A stretch of 64,000 bases of DNA from NCBI GenBank assembly GCA_021432605.1, contig MU271148.1, positions 627,362 to 691,361 on the forward strand. Reading direction: 5' to 3'. Below are positions 34,075 to 46,541 of this stretch, one piece after another. The notes under the pieces were generated by a model. The model ran no database searches, was not told where the DNA came from, and was given only the letters and a program-made list of their open reading frames with translations. The stretch's first letter is position 1, and each line of letters begins with the position of its first letter. Origin of the DNA: Coniochaeta sp. PMI_546. Lineage: Eukaryota; Ascomycota; Sordariomycetes; Coniochaetales; Coniochaetaceae. The translations under genes were made by a program, and so were the position numbers.

Positions 34075-34480
34075 ACTGCAAGACTCTTACCCTAGATCCA
34101 GGCAGAGACTCGCTCCAAGCCAGGGATTCGCTCTAAGCCAGAGACTTGCCTTAAGGCTTACTATTGCGCGTAGTACTGGTTCCAGTACTGCTTACAATAC
34201 TAGGTACGAGCCAGCTCCTAGATCGGCTTCAAGGCAGATACAAGAAGAGGCTGCAACTCGCTCCAAGCCAAGGACGCTACGCAAGACTTGATCTAAGTAA
34301 GCACTGCGTGCAGTACTGGATACGACCCAAGTGTAAGACTGGATACGACCTAGGTGCAAGACTGGATACGACCTAGGTGTAAGACTGGCTGCAAGACTGA
34401 CTTCAGTAGTTCTGAGCGCAGTATTACTCGCAGTCTTCTACTGGCAGCCTTCCTCACACCCAGTCTTCTAGCTAATCTTG
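34075..34480 (+). repeat. Minisatellite-like repeat block, copy 2
   Basis: Many imperfect units related to GCAAGACTGG(CT/AT)AC and CGCTCCAAGCCAGG fill the block. It belongs to the same word family as the blocks at 32 and 38 kb. Within it, a 23-base unit repeats nearly perfectly (34313-34395). The ends are gradual and approximate. Confidence 0.55.
34313..34395 (+). repeat. 23-bp tandem repeat, about 3 units
   Basis: Units of the form GTGTAAGACTGGATACGACC plus TAG follow each other head to tail, with one or two transitions between units. The last unit fades into GTGTAAGACTGGCTGC. Confidence 0.75.
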
Positions 34481-34604
34481 CAGCCGGATTTGGTAGTATG
34501 CTACCTAGGTAGTGGCTGGGTAATTTTCCAGTGGGCCTGGCAGTATTCCATGCCGGCGTTCCTTCCTTCTACAGGCGTATCTTCTCTCCCCAGGCGTACC
34601 TTTC

Positions 34605-34634
34605 CTCTAGGGACCTTCCCTCTAGGGACCTTCC
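34605..34634 (+). repeat. Perfect 15-bp tandem duplication
   Basis: CTCTAGGGACCTTCC occurs twice in a row without a mismatch. Confidence 0.9.
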
Positions 34635-34704
34635 TTACTTGTAACCCGTAATCGTAGCCCTTGTTCGATTTCCAGTGGTTCTGTACCATATATCTCTTCC
34701 TTTG

Positions 34705-34727
34705 AGGCCCTGAAAATTACAGGGCCT
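34705..34727. repeat. Perfect 8-bp inverted repeat (hairpin)
   Basis: AGGCCCTG (34705-34712) and CAGGGCCT (34720-34727) flank a 7-base A/T-rich loop. It could form a terminator-like hairpin, but lies far from a stop codon; function is unknown. Confidence 0.6.
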
Positions 34728-35198
34728 TCAGGGGAATCAGTCTTTTACTTTGGGGCCTAAGGATCTGATCAATAAGCGCCTTCCTTTCTTCAAGAACCAG
34801 CTCATCAGGGCATGGCCTCGGCCGCAGGAATAGTATGAGCTACTTGAATAGTCGCTCAGGTGCCAGAATAGTGTGTTATATTTCCTACTGTGGTATGGGC
34901 GATTTCGCAACTCCTGCACCGGAATAGTATCAAGTGCAGGGGCATCTTCTCTCCGTATTGGCCCGCTAAGGCAGTTCGAATTTATCAATCTGGAGATGTC
35001 GAATCCAGGATACAGAGGTCACGCTCAGCATTAGGTCGTGTAATGTATAGGAATAACAGAGGAAACGATTTATTTTGGTACACAGCTCACAAAGGAGAAC
35101 TTAATTGAGCTAAGAACCTCCCCTGGCACTCCGCTCGGCTTTCTATACACAAACACACCCGCTTTCAGCCCCAACTATCCACATTCCAGACCTCCCAA

Positions 35199-37328
<2,130 letters not shown>

Positions 37329-37899
37329 CTTGCCAGATGATTCAGAACGAGCAGCGATGAGTGGAGTGACAGAGGTCGAAGGGAGGTTGCTTGGAGAGAA
37401 ATCTGCTTGCGAGATTTGTCGGGATCCAAGGAAGCTCGGGTGTTGTCTGGGAGGAGTCTGTCGGACCCACAACAGGTGTGGAGATTTTTGGTCGGAACGA
37501 GACTTTATCCGGACGTTTCCGACGCCTTGCCAGAATAGGAGAGCTCAAAGAAGTGACCCGAACCTTGGTACCTCTCCACAACACCGGAACATCAAGAGCA
37601 GCTCGACGTCAGCAAACTACTCACAAACAGCCCAGATATCAACCTAATCCAATTATTGTGTTCATCATCATATCTTTGAAGACTCTGTAGGAAATATATA
37701 GGTGGTGCACAGCCGCGATCTCTTTCGACAACCTCAGAATTGCTCCGTGGGATAAGTTTATCCATGACGTATATCTTACCGTTATGTCCTGTGACGCCAA
37801 CAGCCTGACATCCCTATCTTGGTCGAAGGAGCAGATGCTGAAATGCTCCATTACGTGCCTAAAGTCTGTTCGAGAGGAGGCACGTAAGAGATGGCTTTA

Positions 37900-38230
37900 T
37901 TCACTCTTGCTTCGCAGTAAAAACCAAAGGGCTAAACCAAAAGCTTTGATAAAGTAAGACTCTTTGATGATATACAATTCTCGTCATCAGACTAGCTAGA
38001 GTACTAGCCGCAAGACTGGCTCCAATACTGCTCCAAGGCTCCAAAACTGGCTGTAAGAATGGCTCTAGCACTGACTGCAAGAGTGGTTGTATTACTGGCT
38101 GCAAGTCTGACTGTAGTACTGGTTATAGTACTGGCTGCAAGACTGGCTCTAAGGCTCAGATACTGGCTCCAGGACTGGCTCCAAGACTGGCTGCGTAAGT
38201 GGCTGGAATCGCATAAACCACCAAGTAATC
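37900..38230 (+). repeat. Minisatellite-like repeat block, copy 3
   Basis: The flank 37910-37970 (with ACCAAAGGGCTA) leads into about fifteen degenerate units of GGCTGCAAGACT / GGCTCCAATACT at 37995-38205. Block and flank match copy 1 (31990-32220) in opposite orientation. Confidence 0.6.
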
Positions 38231-38304
38231 TGTACTCATGAACTAATCCACGCCTCGAAAGACCGAGTAGAAGGTGCTCACGAGCTAATCTATGTACCAC
38301 AAAT

Positions 38305-38610
38305 AACTACTAGATAAGAACGTGACATCCCCCTCCTCTCCGACTTGTAACAAAAATAATGTAATGAAGCTTGCGATATAGATCAACTCTAAGTAAGTTG
38401 GTCCCAGAAAGAAGGTAAAAGAGGGCTCCAGTCATAGAACGCGGTTTAAACTCCACGACTCGTGCTTCTGCCCCTGCTTGGCGGTGGCCGTATGTTCAGC
38501 GGCAGCGTGTGACCCTGCATGTCTCCGCCCTATGAACGCAAACAGGTCTTGCATATGTCCAGTCCTCTTATTCTGCTAGGTAAAAATAATATATGGTATA
38601 TGGCCTTGCT
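38305..38610 (+). repeat. Diverged direct repeat, copy A
   Basis: Aligns over ~290 bases with copy B (40198-40490). Shared words include AAGTTGGTCCCAGAAAGAAG, AAACTCCACGACT, CATGTCCAGTCCT(C/A)T and TATTCTGCTAGGTAAA-type sequence. Most differences I can see are C/T or G/A. Confidence 0.75.
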
Positions 38611-38705
38611 CGTTCCTTAAAGTGTGCGTTAAGAATGAAAGGGGATGATCGTGATGAAGTCTTCACCCATAAAACGCCAGCATTCCTTACATGTAGTAGA
38701 CATGT

Positions 38706-39824
38706 TCAAAGTTCCTGATAAAACTCTAACAGTTTCTGGGCTCCAATTTCCCAACCAACATCGTTCTGCATATGATGGCCTGTGCCAGGAACAACACAGA
38801 AGCGCACCCCGTCAGCCTGGGTATCGCTATTGCCTGCTATAGCAACAGGACCCGCTTGCTCCTCCCGAGCATCAATCTTCTTTTCGTGGACTAGTTTACT
38901 ATATGCTTGACGGAATGCATCCGTCAGGTTCTTCATGACCGGAAAAGTCATGAGTACGTCGTACTCGCCTCGGAGCACTAACACGCGCGAGTTTCTGTCT
39001 TGTCCCCACCCGTGTATTTGCGTGAGGATCCGCGGGAAAGAAGCAAAGGGTTTCATCATGCCTAGCGGCCACCAGAAGCACTCGTAGGGGTTGATGTGAC
39101 GTTGGAATTCCTCCATGTATGTGTCAGGAACTGGTCCGTGAAAGAAAACCCTCCGCGTCAAGGCCGGGTGGGATAGAGGCGAGTTTGGATGGCCAAGATG
39201 GAACCACATCCTGATGGTGAAAAGGGGGTCAAGCTTCCACCAGTTCATGTAGACTCGTATCCTGTGTGTTCGTCAATATCAGTCCGCGCAGACGTGGGGA
39301 TAGAGGTTAACACACGATCCGGAACCCGGCACAGCTCCCATCAATGCCAACCCTTTGACCTCAACGTCCCCCTCCGAGAGGATAAACTGACTGAGTCCGC
39401 CGCCGCTTGAGTGTCCTACAAGGACAATCTCATTGCCGCGTTCGCGCTCCCGTACAAAGCGTATACCGGCAACAACATCGTCAGCCAGATCGCGCTTAGT
39501 GGTCAGCCAGACCATGCGTAGATAAGACGGGGACCAGCTCTCGCCGTGCCCGCGCATGGACACGGCGTAGCAGGGCACTCCGCGGTCGGAGAGATAAGTC
39601 ATGTATTCGAGCCAGACCCACGCGCTGCCCATTCCACCGTGCACGAAAAATATTGGTGAAGCATCTTTATCCTTAGAGCCCCCTCTGGGAGCAGCATACA
39701 GAATTTCGATCCTGCCGGAAGAAGTGTCTGCAAAGAAACGCACAATGCCATCTGGTAAGGGAGTTGGACGGCGTGGTGGAGGGCGGAAGAAGAGGTAGCG
39801 GTAGGACAGGTGGAAGTTGAACAT
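38706..39824 (-). CDS. Alpha/beta-hydrolase fold protein
   Basis: Serine-hydrolase fold enzyme of unknown substrate, about 354 aa. Exons (minus): 39316-39824 and 38706-39261, split by a 54-bp intron (39262-39315). FFVHGGMGSAWVWLEY (HG oxyanion motif) precedes VSMRGHGESW and the nucleophile elbow LVGHSSGGGLSQF. RGEYDVLM gives the likely Asp and VPGTGHHMQND the His. The frame stays open for 37 codons above the Met at 39824, without another ATG, to a stop. So either Met 39824 is the start or a short upstream exon exists. There is no signal peptide in the assigned start; an N-terminal amphipathic stretch (MFNFHLSYRYLFF) may bind membrane. Flanked by both copies of the diverged repeat. Confidence 0.85.
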
Positions 39825-40760
39825 CTTGTCCAGCCAGTTATACACTTCCACTTTTGTTCTTTGGATCAGATTTAAGGTATTACCGGTCGTCACCCTCGAT
39901 GTCAGAAGTGAGAATTGCTTAGGAAAATCAACCACAGGACACAGGTATCACGAAGTTTGTTGAGCAAAATGGTCGAGTGCTCAGCTTTATGTGTCGGGAG
40001 AGCTTGGCATGCCCAGCCACCCCTCACATACTGTCCGTCATCTGTACTATGTATTCGTCGTGGAGTTCGCTTCCGAACATTTTCGAGAATCAAAAAACAG
40101 TTCCATGTCACACGGGAGTTGCAGGGAAGTGGTTGCTCAGCACGCCGCGTTCAGCCCTGGAAACGTGCATTCAAATGGCGCGACGCCGTGCGATAAGCAC
40201 TACCAGATAATGAATGAGTATCTTCCCCTCCGATCTTTAACAGAAATAAAAAAGATAAAGCTTTCGGCTTAGATCAACTCTTAGTAAGTTGGTCCCAGAA
40301 AGAAGGTAAAAAAAAGGGTTCTAGTCATAGGACGCGGTCTAAACTCCACGACTTGTGCTTCCGCCCCTACTTGGCTGTGCTTCATATGTTCATCGGGATC
40401 TGTCTCCGTCTTATAAGCGCGAATATATCTTGCACATGTCCAGTCCTATCATTCTGCTAGGTAAAGATAATATGTGGTATAATATCTTCGGCGCCTACGA
40501 CAGTGCTAGTGGCGTAGCATGAGTCGAGAGCAGAGCCTCAGGTCTCAAGTATGTTCCAATGTCAGTCATATTCATCGAAAAACGATAGTAGGCTCTTGAA
40601 CTCCAGCCGCGAAGGTAGCGAGGCCGATAACATAATGCTGCAGAGGTACCACCCCAAACGCCAGACCCTAACCTGACAGACCCAAAATACGTCTCGGAAA
40701 ACGCACAGCGGCATATATATACTTGCCAAAGCACAATACACAACCAAAAGTACTCCCAGA
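39825..40760. other. Intergenic region with duplicated sequence B
   Basis: About 940 bases, containing the hydrolase's 5' flank, copy B of the duplicated sequence and the MCX1 3' flank. Frames here are short and unrecognised. Confidence 0.5.
40198..40490 (+). repeat. Diverged direct repeat, copy B
   Basis: Same ~290-base sequence as 38305-38610, in the same orientation, 1.9 kb away with the alpha/beta-hydrolase gene between. It includes TAAAGCTTTCGGCTTAGAT (40256-40274), which also occurs exactly at 32275-32293. Confidence 0.75.
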
Positions 40761-42572
40761 TCAGGCACCGCTCAACCCAGCCTCCCGAAACTGCTCAAAG
40801 GAGCTCTCCACCACCCTCTCGCCCTGCTTCAGCACCTGGTCCTCCTCCGCAATCTTCCTCTCAACCTCCATCGCCCCGTCCTTGCCCCAATACCCGGCCT
40901 TCTCGGTGCCCCTCACACAACCCTCCGTGATCAAGACGTAGGGCGTGGGCGAGTCGAAGATCGGCTCGGCCAGCACGCGCTCCATCTCCATCTTCAGGCC
41001 CCTGGCGCCCGTCTCGTTCTTCGCCGCTCGCTCGGCGATCGCGTACAGAGCCCGGCGGGTGAAGGACAGGCGGGAGGGGTACGTCTCGAAGAGGGCCGTG
41101 TACTGCGCGACGAGACTGTTGCGCGGCTCGGTGAGGATGCGGAAGAGCTCGTCCAGAGACAAGGGTGCGAGGGCGCAGATGTTGTGCACGCGGCCTATCA
41201 GTTCGGGTATGAAGCCGAAGGCTTGCAGGTCGGTCGGGGTTGTTAGGTCGAGGGGGGTAAATCCTGATGTTTTGGTGGCAGAGTCCGAGAGGAGGACCGG
41301 TTGGTGCGGAAGGTGGGCGTACATCTCTGCCGGGAGGACTTCTTTGCTTCCCTGAAGAGATGAGGCGGCGGCGCGGCGGAGCTCGGCGCCGAAACCCATG
41401 CTGTGCTTGGCGACGCGCTTCAGGACGGCCTTGTCGAGGCCGACGAAGGCGCCGCAGAAGACGAAGAGGATGTTGGTCGTGTCGATGGTGTACTGGTCTA
41501 CCTTTCCCGACGGGGGTGGGCCGGGTTGGCCGGTCGAGTTGCCGGCCGGCCCGCCGCCCATGAGTGTGGAAGAGGGACGGGACGAGCGGTTGTCTTTGAC
41601 GTTTATGGTGACCTTTGTGCCTTCTACGAGCTTGAGCAGGGCCTGCTGCACGCCTTCGCCGCCTACATCGCGGCCGTTGACGGTTTCGCGGCGGGCGATC
41701 TTGTCGAATTCGTCGAGGACGACGATGCCCTGTTCTGTGGCTTTGGTGTCATAGTTTGCTTCGATAAGGAGGCGCTCGATGCAGGTCTCGACGTCTTGGC
41801 CGATGTAGCCGGCTTGGGTGAAGGAGTTGCAGTCGCTGATGGTGAAGGGAACGTTGAGTTTCTTGCTGAGAGTTCTGGGATGGCAGACGAGTCAGTCACT
41901 GGTGTTGGGGGAGCTAGATTGGACAGGGGCTTACTCTAGGATGTATGTTTTGCCAACACCGGTCGGCCCCAAGAGGAGTAGATTGCTCTTGTCTATTTTG
42001 ACATGCTGCGGCACCGTGAGGTCCTCAGGGATGTAGAACTCGTCAACCGGTTCCGGATTGCCCAGACCTATCCCTCGAACCGACTCATTGTGTCCAGGAA
42101 ACTCGTCCTCGACTGGATGCACATCAGCGTATCCCTGACGCTCGTGCAGGTCCCGGTCTCGTGCAAACCTCTGGCGCTGGAGCTTCTCGCGCAGTCGCTG
42201 GTCTTGGAACTCGTGATGCTGCCGGCGGCGGAGGTTCTGGTAGTGGTTGAATATGACAGAGCAGATGGTCTTCTTTGCGCGGTCTTGGCCGACCACGTAA
42301 TCGTCGACTCGCTTCTTCAGGTCGCGGGGGTAGAAATTGGGGACGCCAAAGGTGGCCTTGCTGAACATGGGCCCGCGGCCAGTGTCCTGACTTGGATCAT
42401 AACTGCTGCTGAAGCCAGAGGTGAAGTCCTGGGAGCGGCGGTAGGTGGTACGGAGGACAGAGGTGGTAGTGAGGGTCCGTGGCCGTGATCGGACGAGGGG
42501 CGGAGGGCGGTGGATGAGGGTCGACGATAACACGGCCAGAGAAGCGGATCTCGGTCTTGTGAGGACCGTCAT
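40761..42572 (-). CDS. MCX1: Mitochondrial ClpX-type AAA+ unfoldase
   Basis: ClpX-family AAA+ protein of the mitochondrial matrix, 583 aa. In fungi it acts without ClpP, and in yeast Mcx1 activates 5-aminolevulinate synthase for haem synthesis. Exon 1 is 41935-42572 and exon 2 is 40761-41874, split by a 60-bp intron. An Arg/Ser-rich presequence (MTVLTRPRSASLAVLSSTLI) precedes FYPRDLKKRVDDYVVGQDRA. The N-terminal zinc-binding domain of bacterial ClpX is absent. Walker A: NLLLLGPTGVGKTYILE (about residues 198-214). After the join: TISDCNSFTQAGYIGQDVE and GIVVLDEFDKIARR (Walker B). RALYAIAERAAKNETGARGL is the sensor-2 region. A Gly/Pro-rich insert (GGGPAGNSTGQPGPPPSG) sits inside the AAA domain. 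It diverges from GLC3. Confidence 0.94.
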
Positions 42573-43683
42573 CTTGATAGTTGGTGGTCAATCATTCCGT
42601 ATTTCTGCAAGGCAGAGCAGGAACAACTCAGAGTGACACAACAACGGTGGAACAAGTGAAGTGTTTTGTCGAGCTCAACTCTATTCCGGAGGTCAGGTAT
42701 CATGAGGTTGGAGTCCGTAAGATAAGAGCTCGGTGGTGCTGGTGTCCAGAGCTACGACACCGGAAAGTCAAGTCAGCCCCTCATTTGAAAGAGGGCATAT
42801 GGTCAGAGCGTCCTATCTTAGCTTATTCACACTATCACAGTAAAAGTAAAGTTTCAGTACGTATTCGTTACTACCACAGCAGACACCGGCATTACCCGTC
42901 GAATGCCGCACTGGCAAGAGTCTACACTAAGGTAAGGTAGAGGTCCTGTACGTCGCAGTTTTCGGTACGTACACTGTACATTCACATCTCAGATCATCAT
43001 GATCTAGCTTGCATCAAACGACACTCTTGGGAGGTCAACAATGCGCTACCTTGGCCAGAGCAGGAAAAGAAAAAAAGAAGTAAGTAAGGCGCAACGTTGA
43101 AACTCTAGACTACCTTAGCTGCAGAGCTGATGTAGCCAGACAGCGATTTGTTTTGTTGAGACAGACACCAAAAGATGCAAGAGGAACGCCGCTCACAAGC
43201 TGCTGATTGGTCTCGCCAACACCGGATCCAAGCAGGGATGCAAGGGCGATAATTCTCGTTCAATTGAAGCGACGAGCTATCGGCCTGCTGTCCACCCCAA
43301 TGATGTAATTACTACCTTCGGGGCGAACTCCCCTCCCAATCGTCAGATGGTTGAGAGAAACTCGACAAGACGGCTTGCCCAGAATTAGCATCGCAACTAA
43401 TTCTTCCTTACCGCTTCAGGTTCTTTTTCAGACTCGAAAACATATAGTCTTCTCTAATTGAACCATTTCAGTCCCTCCGTCATCGCAATTGCACAAAGTA
43501 ATTGAACCTCATTCTCAGACGATAAGCTTCATTTGTTTCCGTGCCAGAGAGCTGTCCAGCCGTACCACGGAAAAGTCTACGGAGAAGCCTCGCCGCCGGA
43601 CCAGCGTCAATACTTTGCAACTCTCGTCTAATAGCCTCTTTGTCTCCTTCAAGGCCTTTCTGAAGTAGATTCCTCTTCTCAAA
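42573..43683. promoter_or_regulatory. Divergent promoter region, MCX1 / GLC3
   Basis: About 1.1 kb between divergent starts. CTAAGGTAAGGTAG at about 42926-42939 echoes the motif family seen elsewhere. CCCCT-type (stress) and CCAAT-type words occur near 43330-43340. No coding frame is supported. Confidence 0.4.
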
Positions 43684-46145
43684 ATGGACCCTATCGCAGA
43701 GAAGTCCTCCAACACCCTCGCTAATGGCGGCGGCGAAGTTGCTGAGAGTGACATCCCTAGAGATGGCACCGGTACGATCCCTCTCGCACAAGATACCGGA
43801 GCTATGGAACATACTGACTGGTCCAAGGCGTTGTCAAGCTTGACCCTTGGCTGTCACCCTTCCAAGATTCGCTGAGGAGACGATTCGCAAAGACCCAAGA
43901 ATGGATCCAGAAGCTCAACGACACCGAGGGCGGCCTTGAGAAGTTCTCCAGGGTAAGTTCAAGATTTCTACAGTACAAAATGATGTCGCCCCTCTGACAG
44001 CCTCTCTGCCAGGGCGAAGAAATCATGGGAATACACATGAAGGATGATAAGAGCATCGTCTATCGTGAATGGGCCCCTAATGCGGTCAAGGCCTCCCTGA
44101 TTGGAGAGTTCAGTATGTCAAGACCACACCACGACGAAATACCCGATTGCGGTCACTAATGACACCGGGATAGACAACTGGGACCGCAGCGCCCATCCGA
44201 TGAAGAAGAACGAATTCGGCGTCTTCGAGATCACAATTCCTCCCGTCAACGGACAAGCCGCGATACCACACAACTCCAAGATCAAGATCACACTCGAACT
44301 ACCGACCGGCGAGTGGGTTGATAGGTTGCCGGCCTGGATCAAGTACGTGACACAGGATCTGGCCGTGTCGCCCGCCTACGACGCCAGGTTCTGGAATCCT
44401 CCTCCGAGCGAGCGATACCAGTTCAAGCACCCACGACCGAAGAAGCCCGAGAGCATACGGGTGTACGAGGCTCACGTCGGCATTTCCTCCCCAGAGCTCA
44501 GAGTTGCTACATACAAGGAATTCACGAAAAACATGCTGCCGAGGATCAGGGATCTAGGATACAATGTGATTCAGCTCATGGCTATCATGGAGCACGCCTA
44601 CTATGCCAGCTTTGGCTACCAGGTCAACAACTTCTTCGCGGCGAGCAGCCGCTACGGTCCGCCAGAGGACCTCAAAGAACTGGTGGATACGGCACACAGC
44701 ATGGGCATTGTAGTGCTGCTCGATGTTGTCCACAGCCACGCCTCCAAGAACGTGTTAGACGGCATCAACGAGTTTGATGGTACTGACCACCAGTACTTCC
44801 ACGCTGGAGGCAAGGGCAGGCACGAGCTCTGGGATAGTAGGCTGTTCAACTACGGACACCACGAGGTCCTGCGTTTCCTGTTGAGCAACCTGCGGTTCTG
44901 GATGGACGAGTACCACTTTGACGGTTTCCGGTTCGATGGTGTTACCAGCATGATGTACACCCACCACGGTATTGGAACGTATGTAGACACGTCGAAGTAA
45001 GCAGTGACAGAAAGTAAGCTAACATCTGACAGCGGTTTTTCGGGCGGATACCATGAGTATTTCGGAGCTGGTGTTGATGAAGAGGCCATGGTCTATCTCA
45101 TGCTCGCCAACGAGATGCTCCACGAGCTGTATCCCGAAGTCATCACGGTCGCTGAGGATGTGTCGGGCATGCCAGCGTTGTGTCTGCCGCTCTCGCTAGG
45201 AGGCGTAGGCTTTGACTACCGCCTGGCCATGGCTATTCCGGACATGTGGATCAAGATTCTGAAGGAGAAGAAGGACGAGGACTGGGACATTGGCAATATC
45301 TGCTTCACGTTGACGAACCGGCGACACGGGGAGAAGACAATTGCTTACTGCGAAAGCCACGATCAAGCGTATGTGCCCTCTTGCTCTTTTTGACAACTCA
45401 TGGAGTAAGACCTAACGCAACCGCAGACTTGTCGGAGACAAATCTCTCATGATGCACCTGTGCGACGCCGAGCTGTACACTAACATGTCAACCCTGACGC
45501 CGCTGACGCCAGTCATCGACCGCGGCATGGCCCTGCACAAGATGATCCGGCTCCTCACTCACGCCTTGGGCGGCGAGGGATACCTCAATTTTGAGGGCAA
45601 CGAGTTCGGCCACCCGGAATGGCTTGACTTCCCCAGAGAAGGAAACCAGAACTCTTTCTGGTACGCGCGGCGCCAGTTCAACCTCACGGAGGACGGACTC
45701 CTGAGATACCAGTTCCTCAACAACTTCGACCGATCAATGAACACCACGGAGGCGAAGTATGGCTGGCTGCATGCGCCGCAGGCGTACATCTCGCTCAAGC
45801 ACGAGGGCGACAAGGTCATTGTCTTTGAGCGCGGCGGCTTGGTGTTTGTCTTCAACTTCCACGCCACCAACAGCTTCACAGACTACCGCATCGGCATCGA
45901 GGAGGCCGGCACCTACCGCGTGGTGCTCAACAGCGACACCAAAGAGCATGGCGGCTTCAACAGGATCGATGAGAGTACGCGCTTCTTCACCCAGGACTTG
46001 CCGTGGAATGGCCGGAAGAACTGCACCCATGTGTATATCCCTGCCCGGACTGCAATTGTAAGTCTCCTTCTGCACGTTGACAACGTTGAATAAAAAGTTC
46101 TGACACCCGGCATAGGTTCTCGCGCCAGAGTCTCGAATCAAGTAG
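43684..46145 (+). CDS. GLC3: 1,4-alpha-glucan (glycogen) branching enzyme
   Basis: GH13 branching enzyme that makes alpha-1,6 branches in glycogen, cytosol, 704 aa. Exons are 43684-43771, 43828-43952, 44013-44112, 44174-44978, 45033-45368, 45427-46057 and 46116-46145. Six introns of 54-61 bp, all in phase. The spliced N-terminus [19 protein letters not shown] is followed by the CBM48 domain ([20 protein letters not shown]). GH13 motifs: [19 protein letters not shown] (nucleophile Asp), [12 protein letters not shown] (acid/base Glu) and [13 protein letters not shown]. It ends in VLAPESRIK. The 10-codon last exon is confirmed by family conservation. Regulation is not shown in sequence. Confidence 0.97.
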
Positions 46146-46541
46146 GTGTTTTGAATGATATTGTAGGGGTCTGACGATGGCGAGTTGCGAAGCAGGCGAG
46201 CATGGGATATTCTATGTATTTGGTGAGATGCGCTGCGTATTTTCGTCGTGGAATAGCTGTCTTAAGCAGTGAAAAGTATGTTACTCAAAAGATTTTTCGC
46301 TGGACAATAGTGCTGCAATCCAGGCCCTACGTATACCCAGTTCTCCTGTAATCCGCAGATATACCTGCGCTGTTGTCTAACTTCTAACAATGCTGAGATT
46401 TCTGGTTGGAATCATCAGAGAATAAGTGTAATACAGTGTTCACGTTATAGTCCCAATCGTCGTAAAACTCAAAAATCCTTGCCTCAACCCGTTCTGTACC
46501 TTGGTTATCAGTTCTCCACCATCAACAAACCTGACCGAACA
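46146..46541. other. Intergenic region, GLC3 / TRM12
   Basis: About 400 A/T-richer bases between two plus-strand genes. Terminator and promoter are presumed; nothing specific is seen. Confidence 0.4.

Larger units (their letters stand above)
33487..35198. other. Intergenic region with repeat block copy 2
   Basis: About 1.7 kb between the esterase start and the ATP2 stop. It contains the repeat block 34075-34480, a duplicated 15-mer at 34605-34634 and a hairpin at 34705-34727. No coding frame is convincing; the Arg/Val/Pro-rich minus frame at 34501-34689 is a by-product of the 15-mer repeat. Confidence 0.5.
37329..38705. other. ATP2 promoter, repeat block copy 3 and duplicated sequence A
   Basis: From the ATP2 start, about 550 bases of promoter-like DNA (CCAAT at 37649-37653). 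Then the repeat block at 37900-38230 and copy A of the ~290-bp duplicated sequence (38305-38610). No gene is seen. Confidence 0.5.

Noticed and set aside
34501-34689. Frame with a VPRGK repeat
   Set aside because: The protein repeat is produced by the 15-bp DNA duplication at 34605-34634.
39825-39935. Upstream 37 codons of the alpha/beta-hydrolase frame
   Set aside because: Open but without an ATG and bounded by a stop; not included unless an upstream exon is shown.
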